A DNA stretch of 64,000 nucleotides from Bryobacterales bacterium KBS 96 (GTDB lineage Bacteria > Acidobacteriota > Terriglobia > Bryobacterales > Bryobacteraceae), in NCBI GenBank assembly GCA_000381625.1, contig KB906767.1, positions 4,517,357 through 4,581,356 of the forward strand. Reading direction: 5' to 3'. Within the stretch, counting starts at the first letter, position 1; every line of letters begins with the position of its first letter. This document shows positions 52,634 through 61,574 of the stretch, piece by piece. The notes beneath the pieces are model-generated. The model saw only the letters and a program-made list of their open reading frames with translations, was not told the DNA's origin and made no database searches. Both the position numbers and the translations under genes were made by a program.

Positions 52634-52678
52634 CGAGGCATGCCTCGGTCCTACAACAGACTATGAATTTCCTGTAGG
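52634..52678. repeat. Intergenic palindromic repeat-like sequence
   Basis: A perfect 14-bp palindrome CGAGGCATGCCTCG (52634-52647) is followed by an inverted pair CCTACA (52650-52655) / TGTAGG (52673-52678). The style resembles REP-like interspersed repeats, but only one copy is in the window. Confidence 0.4.
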
Positions 52679-52742
52679 GCCAGGCTTTCGAGAGAGCCGC
52701 ATCGCGTCAGCGAGCGGGTCCGGACAGCCGCAAAACCGGCGT

Positions 52743-54203
52743 TTACGCAAGCGCCTTCTTGATGACGTTGCCAGCTACGTCCGTCAGGCGGAAATGCCGT
52801 CCCTGGAACTTGTAGGTGAGGCGTGTGTGATCGATTCCCAGGTTGTAAAGAATGGTCGCCTGCAGATCGTGAATGGGCACCGGATCGGAAATCGAATTAT
52901 AGGAATAGTCGTCGGTTTCGCCCAAAACGAACCCGCGTTTCATGCCCGCGCCAGCCAGCCACATGGCGAAGCAGCGTGGATGATGGTCGCGTCCATAATT
53001 CGTTTTGGTGAGGTGGCCCTGGCAGTACACGGTCCGCCCGAATTCTCCGCCCCAGACAATCAGAGTATCGTCCAGCAGTCCTCGCTGTTTCAGGTCGGCC
53101 ACCAGCGCGGCTGAAGACTGGTCGGTCCCTTTGCATTGCAGCGCGATATCGCGGGGCAGATCGTTGTGCTGATCCCAGCCGCGATGATAGAGCTGGATGA
53201 AACGCACGCCGCGCTCGGCCAGACGGCGAGCCATCAGGCAGTTGGCTGCGTATGTCCCAGGTTTGCGCGAATCCGGCCCGTACAGCTCGAAGGTGCTGTC
53301 TGGCTCCTTAGATAAGTCCGTCAGATCGGGAACCGAGGACTGCATCCGGTACGCCATCTCGTATTGCGTGATGCGCGTCGAAATCTCCGGATCTCCAAAG
53401 CTCTGCTCAGTGATATGGTTCAGTTCGGCGAGGCTATCGAGCATCGTCCGGCGGGTCTGCCCGTCGATGCCTTCCGGATTTGCCAGATAAAGAACCGGGT
53501 CCCCGGACGCACGGAACCGTACACCTTGATATTTGGAGGGCAAGAAACCGCTCGACCACAGCCGCGTGAACAACGGCTGGTCGCGATTCAATGCATTTGC
53601 CTGCGAGATTAGAACGACAAACGACGGCAGATTCTGATTTTCGCTTCCCAAGCCGTACGTAATCCAGGAGCCCATGCTTGCGCGGCCTGGCTGAGGAAAG
53701 CCTGTTTGGATGAATGTGATCGCCGGATCGTGATTGATAGCGTCGGTGTTCATCGTCTTGATCAGCGTGATGTCGTCGATGACCTTCGCCGTATGTGGCA
53801 GCAGTTCGCTGATCCAGGTCCCGTTCTCGCCCGCGCGCTGGAATTTGAACATCGACGGCGCAACCGGCAACGAGTTCTGGTTCGATGTCATGCCCGTGAT
53901 GCGCTGTCCTTTTCGCACCGAATCGGGCAGCTCCGTTCCGGCAAGCTCCGCCAGCTTGGGCTTGTAATCGAAGAGATCGATCTGCGACGGCGCGCCGGAT
54001 TGATGCAGAAATATGACTCGTTTCGCTTTCGGCGCGAAGTGCGGCAGACCAACCAATCCGCCCGTCTTCGGGTCTCTCGCTTCGGCGGCAAACAACTCCG
54101 GATTTAGCAACGACGCCAGCGCCATTACGCCGATGCCCTTACTTGTGCGGCCGAACAACTGCCGCCGTGTCATGATTAATTCCTGTTCCCGAATCGGCTC
54201 CAT
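52743..54203 (-). CDS. DUF1501 protein, Tat-exported
   Basis: About 486 aa. The start at ATG 54203 gives the family's usual leader (MEPIREQELIMTRRQLFGRT) with a twin-arginine motif; ATG 54173 is a second candidate with AGGA upstream. The fold is sulfatase/alkaline-phosphatase-like: KRVIFLHQSGAPSQIDLFDY near the N-terminus, YHRGWDQHNDLPR, and TLIVWGGEFGRT with HHPRCFAMWLAGAG near the end. DUF1501 genes almost always pair with DUF1549/DUF1553 cytochrome-like genes, as here (8-base gap). The biochemical role of the pair is not established; links to polysaccharide or sulfated-glycan use have been suggested from genome context. Confidence 0.9.
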   Translation of the reverse strand: MEPIREQELIMTRRQLFGRTSKGIGVMALASLLNPELFAAEARDPKTGGLVGLPHFAPKAKRVIFLHQSGAPSQIDLFDYKPKLAELAGTELPDSVRKGQRITGMTSNQNSLPVAPSMFKFQRAGENGTWISELLPHTAKVIDDITLIKTMNTDAINHDPAITFIQTGFPQPGRASMGSWITYGLGSENQNLPSFVVLISQANALNRDQPLFTRLWSSGFLPSKYQGVRFRASGDPVLYLANPEGIDGQTRRTMLDSLAELNHITEQSFGDPEISTRITQYEMAYRMQSSVPDLTDLSKEPDSTFELYGPDSRKPGTYAANCLMARRLAERGVRFIQLYHRGWDQHNDLPRDIALQCKGTDQSSAALVADLKQRGLLDDTLIVWGGEFGRTVYCQGHLTKTNYGRDHHPRCFAMWLAGAGMKRGFVLGETDDYSYNSISDPVPIHDLQATILYNLGIDHTRLTYKFQGRHFRLTDVAGNVIKKALA

Positions 54204-54211
54204 GCTACGCC

Positions 54212-57200
54212 TCAGTTCTTTGTAATCGCTTCGTCCATGTTGAGAATTGTACTGGTCACCAGCGTCCATGCCGCCAGTTGGCTTTGATCGACCTGGGAGT
54301 TTGCCTTCGATTCGCCCACGGCCACGAGTTTTTGCGCGCTGCTCTTGTCGGATTGATAGTGCGCAAGCTCCTTTTTGTAGAGCGCCTCCAGAATGCTTAA
54401 TTCCTGCGGCGACGGATCTCGATCTGTCGCAAGCCGGAACGCATACCGGATACGGTCCGCATCCGTGGTCCCTCCCTCGCGTAAATCGCGCTCGGCCAAA
54501 GCGCGCGAAGCTTCGATATAGGTCGGGTCGTTCATCAGCACCAGGGCCTGCAATGGCGTATTCGTTGTGCCACGGCGCGCCGTGCATTTCTCCCGATCGG
54601 GAGCGTCGAGTGTGTTCAGCTCCGGCGGCGGAACCGTGCGTTTCCAAAATGTATACATGCCGCGGCGATACAGGTCCTTGCCGTGGCTCTGCACATACGT
54701 CTGAGCAGAGAAGTTGCCGCCAAATGCCATCTCTTCCCAAATACCCTTTGGCTGGTACGGAAAGACGCTCGGGCCGCCGATTTTCTCGTTCATCAAACCG
54801 CTGACTGCGAGCGCGTTGTCTCGAACCATTTCGGCCGGCAGGCGGACACGCGGGCCCCTTGCAAGCAGCCGATTTTCAGGGTCTTTCTCGAGCATTTCCG
54901 GACTTACTTTCGAAACCTGCCGATACGTCGCGGAGGTGACAATCAGCCGCTGCATCGCCTTGACGTTCCATCTTGTCCGCATGAACTCCGTCGCGAGCCA
55001 GTCGAGCAGTTGCTGGTTACTCGGCGGATCGCCCTGCGAGCCAAAATCTTCGGCCGTCTTTACGATGCCGATGCCAAAATACATTTGCCAGAAATGATTC
55101 ACCGCTACACGCGCGGTCAGCGGATTTCCCGAATCGACAAGCCACTTCGCCAGCGTCAGCCGGTTTGCCGGCTCGTCTTTCGGCAGCGGCGGCAGAACGG
55201 AAGGCGTGTTCGGAAAGACCTGTTCGCCGCGATTGCGGTAATCGCCCCGCGCCAGAATGAAGGTTTCACGCGGCTTCTGCATTTCGCCCATAATCATGGT
55301 CGATGGAATTTCGCGGTTGATCTCATCCAGGCCTTTGTTGAGGGCTTCCAGATCCGTCTGTTTCTGTTTTTCCGTGTTGTTCGCAACGTCGCTCAGGAAA
55401 TAGGCCCGCAGCCACTTCTTCTGGTCCTCGGACCGCCGATCGCCGGCAATTGCAAGCACCGTATGAACCGGATTCAACAATCCAAGTTGCATCGCTTCGC
55501 TGCTATACAGGCGCCGGTTATAGATGCGCAGATCGCTGAGTTGGCCTTTAAACGCCGTCCCCCAATCTTTGTTGCCGATTTGCAGTTCACCGCCGCTCGC
55601 AAAATCGCCCGCTAATTTGTTCTGCACGATCTCAATGGGGCTATTGCGCCCATCGATATAAATCTGTACACCCGTGGCTCTTCCCGACCCGTCGTAGGAC
55701 ACCACAACGTGGCTCCAGCCGTCGACCTCGACCCCGGCCTTCGATTTCACCGCAATCCCTGAATCCGGCCCCGTACCCCGCAGCCGCACAATCACCGCGC
55801 AGCGATCCTTATTCGCATAATCGAGCGCAATCTCGTACCCTGGTCCTTCTTTCGGCGATTTCTCATAGCGTTGCATCACTTCCATGCCGGAAGGTCCATC
55901 CGGCCTCAGCCATAACGCCACGGTAAAGGGACTCGTCTTAGTAAACCGGCCCAAGTCGCCAAATGATAAATGGGGTTCTTGGTCGAGATCGGCCGCCCTG
56001 CCGAGCCGCCCGTCTGTGTAACTCAATTTCCCGCTTACTACCTTCGCCGGAGCATCTGCCGTCAGGGCGTTGGCAAGCGTGTCGTCGAATGTGTATTCGC
56101 TTATCAGGCCCGATGTTACGTCGGAAACCGGCATTTCGCGCTGGCGCTGCTCCCAAGCAGTTTCCGCCAAGTCAAGCTCCGCATCTTTGGCCTCAATCGC
56201 CTTCACCAAAATACTTTTCATGTCGGCTTGTTTGGCGTCCGGGACTTGCAGGAACGGAACCGCATTACCCTTCTGGCCGTCAAGCCCTTTTTCGGGCACT
56301 CCGTTGAAGAACGCGCCAAAACTATAGAAGTCTTTCTGGGTAAGCGGGTCGTACTTGTGGTTATGGCAGCGAGCGCAGCCGAGCGTAATGCCGAGCCAGG
56401 TGGTGGATGTCGCCTCAATCCGATCCACAATATATTCGTTCTGGTATTCGTCCGGGATCGCGCCGCCCTCGAAATTGATCATGTGATTGCGGTTGAAGCC
56501 GGTCGCGATCAATTGGGATTGGGTGGGATGCGGCAGCAGATCGCCCGCGAGTTGCTCGATCGTGAACTGGTCATAGGGCATGTTGGTGTTGAACGCCTTG
56601 ATCACCCAGTCACGCCACAGCCACATCTCTCTCGCGCTGTCGATGTGATAGCCATGGGTATCGGCATAGCGCGCAAAGTCCAGCCACTGCATCGCCATTC
56701 GCTCGCCATAATGCGGCGACGCGAGCAAGCGATCGACTACTTTTTCATAGGCATCGGGCGACTTGTCGGCCAGAAAAGCGTTGAGTTCGGCAGCGGTCGG
56801 CGGCAAGCCCGTCAGATCGAACGTTACGCGGCGGAGCAACGTCGGCTTGTCGGCCTCGGGTGAAGGTTGCAGGCCCTGCGACTCCAGCTTTGCCAGAACG
56901 AACTGATCAATGGGAGTACGTACCCACTTCGCGTCCTTGACAACCGGCGCATCCGGTCGTTTTGGAGGCACGAACGCCCAATGCGTTTCCCACTTCGCCC
57001 CGGAGTCGATCCAATTCTTAATCGTTTCAATTTGTTCCGGCGTGAGCTTGCGGTTGGCGTAGGCCGGCGGCATGCGCAATGCCGGGTTCGGATTGCTGAC
57101 CCGCCAGTACATCTTGCTGTGGGCCGAATCGCCCGGCACAATCACGCCCTGCTTCGAAAAAGCGCCTTCTTTCGTATCGAAATGGAGGCCGGCCATGCGG

Positions 57201-57349
57201 TGCTTCTCGTCGGGACCATGGCAAGTGAAGCAGTTGTCGGAGAGGATCGGGCGGATCTGCCGGTCGAAATCGATTGCCGGAGCCGCCGCGTGCAGCAGCG
57301 GCAAATAGCCCATAGCCAGGGCAGCGGGTAGAAGAAAGCTCGTACGCAT
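54212..57349 (-). CDS. Planctomycete-type cytochrome c, DUF1549/DUF1553 with inserted LamG domain
   Basis: 1045-aa exported protein. After a signal peptide (ending LLHAAA), a PSCyt1 heme-binding domain carries CFTCH (Cys40, Cys43, His44). DUF1549 follows (about 135-345; LLRRVTFDLTGLPPTAAELN), containing CARCHNHKYDPL, a second CxxCH. Residues about 410-630 form a LamG/concanavalin-like insert (GLISEYTFDDTLANALTADA, ELQIGNKDWGTAFKGQLSDL) that may bind a glycan. DUF1553 fills about 735-1000 (NRLTLAKWLVDSGNPLTARV; DAPDREKCTARRGTTNTPLQ). It is first in the operon with DUF1501. A redox role in extracellular polymer handling is plausible but unproven. Confidence 0.9.
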   Translation of the reverse strand: MRTSFLLPAALAMGYLPLLHAAAPAIDFDRQIRPILSDNCFTCHGPDEKHRMAGLHFDTKEGAFSKQGVIVPGDSAHSKMYWRVSNPNPALRMPPAYANRKLTPEQIETIKNWIDSGAKWETHWAFVPPKRPDAPVVKDAKWVRTPIDQFVLAKLESQGLQPSPEADKPTLLRRVTFDLTGLPPTAAELNAFLADKSPDAYEKVVDRLLASPHYGERMAMQWLDFARYADTHGYHIDSAREMWLWRDWVIKAFNTNMPYDQFTIEQLAGDLLPHPTQSQLIATGFNRNHMINFEGGAIPDEYQNEYIVDRIEATSTTWLGITLGCARCHNHKYDPLTQKDFYSFGAFFNGVPEKGLDGQKGNAVPFLQVPDAKQADMKSILVKAIEAKDAELDLAETAWEQRQREMPVSDVTSGLISEYTFDDTLANALTADAPAKVVSGKLSYTDGRLGRAADLDQEPHLSFGDLGRFTKTSPFTVALWLRPDGPSGMEVMQRYEKSPKEGPGYEIALDYANKDRCAVIVRLRGTGPDSGIAVKSKAGVEVDGWSHVVVSYDGSGRATGVQIYIDGRNSPIEIVQNKLAGDFASGGELQIGNKDWGTAFKGQLSDLRIYNRRLYSSEAMQLGLLNPVHTVLAIAGDRRSEDQKKWLRAYFLSDVANNTEKQKQTDLEALNKGLDEINREIPSTMIMGEMQKPRETFILARGDYRNRGEQVFPNTPSVLPPLPKDEPANRLTLAKWLVDSGNPLTARVAVNHFWQMYFGIGIVKTAEDFGSQGDPPSNQQLLDWLATEFMRTRWNVKAMQRLIVTSATYRQVSKVSPEMLEKDPENRLLARGPRVRLPAEMVRDNALAVSGLMNEKIGGPSVFPYQPKGIWEEMAFGGNFSAQTYVQSHGKDLYRRGMYTFWKRTVPPPELNTLDAPDREKCTARRGTTNTPLQALVLMNDPTYIEASRALAERDLREGGTTDADRIRYAFRLATDRDPSPQELSILEALYKKELAHYQSDKSSAQKLVAVGESKANSQVDQSQLAAWTLVTSTILNMDEAITKN

Positions 57350-57458
57350 GAGGCTAGTGTCTAAGTGCTAGTGAGTATATCCCAAACGACTGACACGCCG
57401 CTTGCCCGAAATTTGACTGGGGACGTCCGCCGCCGTCAGTTTATCCTCGTGTTGAGGG

Positions 57459-57995
57459 ATGCATAAAACAAAACCGGCAGCTTACGTTTTGGCTGTAGTA
57501 TCGCTAGGGTTGGTTTCGTGCCGTGTGCCGGCCCGAAGTCCAGGCGCGCTGGAACCTGGATCGCTCCCAGCGAGGGGCCGTACGCCGGGAGCCACAATGG
57601 CGGTTTCCAAGGACGATGTCTGCACGCCCGGATACACAAAGAAGGTACGGTCTGTGCCGGCATCTCTCAAGCGCAGAGTATTCGCGGAATATGGCGTAGT
57701 GAACCCTCCGCTCCGGGCTTACGAGGTGGATCATCTGATCAGTCTCGAACTTGGCGGCTCTAATAGCATTCGGAATCTCTGGCCGCAGCCTTATTCCGGT
57801 CTTGAATGGAACGCACACGTCAAAGACGCGCTGGAGGACCGGCTTCATGTCATGGTGTGCAATGGCGATATCGAAATGTCAGCCGCCCAGGACGCGATCT
57901 CGACGGACTGGATCGCGGCCTATAAACTGTATTTCCACACAAACGCGCCGTTGCCGAAACGGCAGCGGCAAAGACATCGAAAACGGAGGACCTAA
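57459..57995 (+). CDS. Lipoprotein with HNH-like nuclease features
   Basis: 178 aa. The leader AAYVLAVVSLGLVSC ends in a lipobox (LVSC), so it should be anchored in the envelope. The conserved part is about residues 50-150: VCTPGYTKKVRSVP, then YEVDHLISLELGGSNSIRNL and WPQPY, followed by VKDALEDRLHVMVC. The DH...LGG...N..NLWPQ pattern resembles the His-Asn core of HNH nucleases, and similar small exported proteins are often annotated so. Catalysis is not shown; the usual second His is not certain. The tail is very basic (KRQRQRHRKRR), which could bind nucleic acid. It is followed after five bases by a 60-aa gene. Confidence 0.7.
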   Translation: MHKTKPAAYVLAVVSLGLVSCRVPARSPGALEPGSLPARGRTPGATMAVSKDDVCTPGYTKKVRSVPASLKRRVFAEYGVVNPPLRAYEVDHLISLELGGSNSIRNLWPQPYSGLEWNAHVKDALEDRLHVMVCNGDIEMSAAQDAISTDWIAAYKLYFHTNAPLPKRQRQRHRKRRT

Positions 57996-58000
57996 TTAAA

Positions 58001-58183
58001 ATGGCGGCTAATCACAAACTCACGAATTTGATCCACGAAAGAATCGTGAAGGCGGCCCGGCAGGACGACGCGAGTTTGTACATCGATTTCGAAGACGGCT
58101 CAACGCTCACGGTGAAGACGGCGGAACCGGCATCGAGCGTGATGCTGCGCGATAGCCAGAATAAGCTAGAGTATGCGGATTGA
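58001..58183 (+). CDS. Small conserved-looking protein of unknown function
   Basis: 60 aa, acidic-basic mixed, no leader. Predicted as a helix (KLTNLIHERIVKAAR) followed by a small beta-meander (ASLYIDFEDGSTLTVKTA), the look of small SH3-like or KTSC-type domains. It starts 5 bases after the lipoprotein stop and ends 25 bases before the APC permease, so it is likely part of the operon. No function can be assigned. Confidence 0.6.
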   Translation: MAANHKLTNLIHERIVKAARQDDASLYIDFEDGSTLTVKTAEPASSVMLRDSQNKLEYAD

Positions 58184-58208
58184 TCGGTAATCCGCCTTCT
58201 GCCACCGC

Positions 58209-59540
58209 ATGCCTGAACAGACCGTGGAACTCAGACGCGAACTCGGCCTGCGCGACCTGGTTCTGTTCAACGTTGCCGCAATCGTCAGCACGCGCTGGAT
58301 CGCCGCCGCGGCGCACGCCGGCTCCGGATCGTTATCGCTCTGGCTGCTTGCGGCGATTTTCTTTCTGGTCCCCTCGGCGTTCGTGGTCGCGCGCCTGTCC
58401 CGCCTTTTTCCCCAACAAGGCGGGTTCTACATCTGGACTCGCGAAGCCTTTGGCGAATGGCACGGGTTCGCCTGCGCGTGGTTTTACTACGTAAACAATC
58501 TTTTTTGGGTTCCTAGCGTTCTAATTGCCACCATCGGCATGCTCGCTTCCTCTTTTCCGCAAACCGCGCCGTACGCCGAAAACTCAAAAATCGTGCTACC
58601 GGCCGCCCTTGTACTTCTGGTCTTCATTGTGGCCGCGAACTATGCGGGGCTTCGTGTGGCCAAATGGGTGGACAATCTCGGGGGAGCGGGAGTCTATCTC
58701 ATTTGGGTGATTCTGGCGATCGCCGCGATCGTTTTCGTTTTTCGTTATGGCTCGGCAACTCACTTTCGAATTCTGCCGAACTGGCACTGGAGCAAGCTGA
58801 ACTTCTGGTCCCAACTCGCGTTCGGCATGACAGGGCTGGAACTCAGCCCCATACTCAGTGGTGAAATACGCGATCCGAAATGCACGATCTTCCGGGCGAC
58901 CTGGATCAGCACAGCTCTTGTCGTGCTCTTTTACGTCGTAGGCACGGCCTCTATCCTGGTGTTTCTCTCTCCCGATAACGTTAGCCCTGTGATTGGTCTT
59001 ACCCAGGCGGGAACGCAAGCCGCCGGCAGAATTGGCTGGACCTGGGCGCCGGTTGCGATTGCGGCCTGCATTCTATTGAGCGTCGGCGGCCAGCTCGGAA
59101 CCTACATCGGCGCCTCCGCCCGATTGCCTTTCGTGCTGGGCATCGGAAACCTGCTGCCTCCCGCATTCGGAAAGCTGCATCCACGCTACGGCACGCCTTA
59201 TCTTTCCATTTTAGTGTTGGGCATCGGTTCCGGCATTCTTCTAGTCATCAGCCAGTTGGGAGAAACGTTTCGCGCGGCTTACCAGATCACGGTCGATATG
59301 TCCGTGATTACGCTCTTCATTCCATTTCTGTACATATTCGGCGCTGCCTGGAAATTCAAGCAGCGCTTCGCCGCGCTGGCAGGACTCGGCGTGTCGGTTC
59401 TTGCAATCGGATTCTCGTTTATTCCGACCGGGGACGTGAAAGCCCCATGGTTGTTCGAAGCAAAACTACTCGGTGGCTGCGCTCTTTTATATGTCATAGC
59501 CCTCGTGTTTTATCGCCGGTACCGGAGCGTTACGCCGTGA
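58209..59540 (+). CDS. APC-superfamily amino-acid permease
   Basis: 443 aa with about twelve hydrophobic segments. The first helix is LRDLVLFNVAAIVSTRW, with the unwound-helix position reading VSTRW instead of the usual GxG loop. Other APC traits are FPQQGGFYIWTREAFGEWHG after helix 2, AFGMTGLELSPILSGEIRDP at helix 6 and PRYGTPYLSIL after helix 8. It probably moves amino acids or amines. Its stop codon overlaps the GTG of folC (GTGA), so the permease, folC and plsC are translated as a coupled set. The substrate is unknown. Confidence 0.85.
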   Translation: MPEQTVELRRELGLRDLVLFNVAAIVSTRWIAAAAHAGSGSLSLWLLAAIFFLVPSAFVVARLSRLFPQQGGFYIWTREAFGEWHGFACAWFYYVNNLFWVPSVLIATIGMLASSFPQTAPYAENSKIVLPAALVLLVFIVAANYAGLRVAKWVDNLGGAGVYLIWVILAIAAIVFVFRYGSATHFRILPNWHWSKLNFWSQLAFGMTGLELSPILSGEIRDPKCTIFRATWISTALVVLFYVVGTASILVFLSPDNVSPVIGLTQAGTQAAGRIGWTWAPVAIAACILLSVGGQLGTYIGASARLPFVLGIGNLLPPAFGKLHPRYGTPYLSILVLGIGSGILLVISQLGETFRAAYQITVDMSVITLFIPFLYIFGAAWKFKQRFAALAGLGVSVLAIGFSFIPTGDVKAPWLFEAKLLGGCALLYVIALVFYRRYRSVTP

Positions 59541-60832
59541 GCTATCCCGATTCCGTCCGCTATCTCTATTCGCTCGGCAACGAACTGAAGGCCGGCGCCA
59601 AATTCGGCATCGAGCGCATGCAAAAGTTGCTCGGCGCACTCGGCAATCCCGAACGGCCCCAGCGCTTCATTCATGTAGCGGGCACAAACGGCAAGGGATC
59701 GACGTGCGCCATGATCGCCTCCGCTCTTCAATTCGCCGGCCTGCGAACGGGGCTGTACACGTCACCGCACCTCATCTCCCCCACCGAACGGATACAAATC
59801 GACGGCCGCCCTATCTCTGAGTCCCGGTTCGTCGAGATATTCGAAATCGTGCATCGCCGGGCCGAGGCCATGCTCGACGCCGGAGAACTCGACGCGCACC
59901 CTTCGTATTTCGAAACCGTCACCGCGATGGCCTTTCTCGCCTTCCAGGATCAAACCGATGCGGTGGTTCTCGAAGTAGGGCTCGGTGGGCGTCTGGATGC
60001 AACAAATGTGGTGATGCCCTCACTGTGCGTCATCACGCCGGTCGACTACGACCACGAGGTTTTCCTGGGCAAAACGCTCATATCGATCGCTTCGGAGAAA
60101 GCCGGCATTCTGAAGCCGGGCGTACCGGTCGTGGTCGGCCGGCAGCACCCCGCGGCCGAACAGGTGATTCTTGCACGGGCGGCGGAACTCGGCTGCAAGA
60201 TCATTTCGGCGGAAGATCACAAGATCGGCGACATTGCGCTCTCGCCATACGGCTCAAGCTTCACCTTCAATGGAAATCGCTTCGATTGCCCGCTGCCCGG
60301 ACGGCATCAGACCGATAACGCGCTAAATGCAATCCTCGCGTGCCGGGAGTTGAGTATTCCGACGAGCGCCATTGCCGCCGGGCTCGCCAGAACGCGCTGG
60401 CCGGGGCGCCTGGAATTTGTCTCGCGTCATCCGGATTTCGTGCTCGACGGCGCTCATAATCCTTCCGGCGCCGGCGCCCTTGCTTCTTACATTCGTGAAT
60501 TCCACAAAGATCGCCCCGTATGGATCGTCTATGGCGCTATGCGGGATAAGGCGATCGACGAAGTAACCGGCCAACTTTTCCCGCTGGCTTCGAAACTGAT
60601 CGTGACGGCGCCGAATTTTCCGCGTGCGCTCCGTCCGGAGGCGATTCTGCAAATGACCGGCCATCCGAACGCAATCGCGGCGGCCACCATCGAGGAAGCG
60701 ATTGAACTTGCCCGGCAAGCCCCTGGTGACGCAGCCGTCTTCTTTACGGGCTCATTATTCGTCGTCGGGGAAGCGCGCGCGCTTTTGAAACCGGCGGAGT
60801 CGAACGCCGTGCCTCATACAATAGTCCCTTGA
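59537..60832 (+). CDS. folC: Bifunctional folylpolyglutamate / dihydrofolate synthase
   Basis: 431-aa cytosolic Mur-ligase-family enzyme that adds glutamate to dihydropteroate and to folates. The start is GTG 59537, overlapping the permease stop by four bases; it places the family N-terminus (YLYSLGNELKAGAKFGIERM) correctly. An upstream ATG at 59447 would lie inside the permease gene. Signatures: P-loop GTNGKGST (49-56), TSPHLISPTERIQIDG, EVGLGGRLDATN, the SEKAGILKPGVP segment with the carbamylated-Lys region, and DGAHNPSGA in the ligand domain. Its stop overlaps the TTG start of plsC. Confidence 0.95.
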   Translation: MSYPDSVRYLYSLGNELKAGAKFGIERMQKLLGALGNPERPQRFIHVAGTNGKGSTCAMIASALQFAGLRTGLYTSPHLISPTERIQIDGRPISESRFVEIFEIVHRRAEAMLDAGELDAHPSYFETVTAMAFLAFQDQTDAVVLEVGLGGRLDATNVVMPSLCVITPVDYDHEVFLGKTLISIASEKAGILKPGVPVVVGRQHPAAEQVILARAAELGCKIISAEDHKIGDIALSPYGSSFTFNGNRFDCPLPGRHQTDNALNAILACRELSIPTSAIAAGLARTRWPGRLEFVSRHPDFVLDGAHNPSGAGALASYIREFHKDRPVWIVYGAMRDKAIDEVTGQLFPLASKLIVTAPNFPRALRPEAILQMTGHPNAIAAATIEEAIELARQAPGDAAVFFTGSLFVVGEARALLKPAESNAVPHTIVP

Positions 60833-61554
60833 TCGCCCGTTTACGCGCTTACCTTTTCTCGGATCCGCTAATCATTCTTTCGACCATCTTTTTCGGATCG
60901 ATCAGCATCGCTGCCTCGCTGTTCGACAAAAAGGGTAATACCCTAATGCGTGCAGCGCGAGTTTGGGCGAGATCTCTTCTGTCGGTGAGCGGCGTGCGTG
61001 TCATAGTCGAAGGATTGGAGCACATCGATCCCGCGGGCAGTTATGTATTCGCAACGAATCATGCAAGCTACATGGACACGCCAGTCGTGTTGTCGAGCAT
61101 TCCAATCCAATTCCGTTTCCTCGCGAAACGCGGCTTATTCAAAATCCCGTTTTTAGGCACGCACCTCGGCCAGGCCGGGCACATTCCGGTTCCGCGCGAC
61201 GATCCGCGAGCTTCCGTCAAAACGATGCAAATGGCCGCCGACGTCGTGCAAAAGCGCGGTATTTCGCTACTGATTTTCCCGGAAGGCGGCCGCTCCCATA
61301 ACGGCGTCATGCAGCCGTTCAAAGAGGGGGCCGCCTACATCGCAATCCGCGCGGGCGTACCGATAGTCCCGGCGGCGCTCATCGGCACGCATAAAATTCT
61401 GCCCTACGGTTCCGGCACGCCGCTGCCGGGGACGGTGACGTTGCGCATTATGAAGCCGATTGAAACTTCGGGAATGAGTTTGAAGGACCGGCACGCGCTA
61501 ACCGAGCGTGTGCACGCGCTGATCCTTCAAGCGATGAACGGCGAGGCCGGTTGA
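60829..61554 (+). CDS. plsC: 1-acyl-sn-glycerol-3-phosphate acyltransferase
   Basis: 241-aa membrane-associated enzyme that makes phosphatidic acid from lysophosphatidic acid. Catalytic motif NHASYMD (Asn77-Asp83) and the substrate motif FPEGGRS (150-156) are present; GHIPVPRDD and VPIVPAALIGT complete the family blocks. An N-terminal hydrophobic segment (PLIILSTIFFGSISIAASLF) anchors it. Translation starts at TTG 60829 in a TTGA overlap with the folC stop. Confidence 0.93.
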   Translation: MIARLRAYLFSDPLIILSTIFFGSISIAASLFDKKGNTLMRAARVWARSLLSVSGVRVIVEGLEHIDPAGSYVFATNHASYMDTPVVLSSIPIQFRFLAKRGLFKIPFLGTHLGQAGHIPVPRDDPRASVKTMQMAADVVQKRGISLLIFPEGGRSHNGVMQPFKEGAAYIAIRAGVPIVPAALIGTHKILPYGSGTPLPGTVTLRIMKPIETSGMSLKDRHALTERVHALILQAMNGEAG

Positions 61555-61574
61555 AATGGGCCGGCGCCGAGGGG

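Noticed and set aside
54683-55615. Plus-strand frame of 310 codons within the DUF1549/DUF1553 gene
   Set aside because: Antisense shadow; the Arg/Gln/His-rich translation has no recognisable domain. The same applies to 55970-56863.
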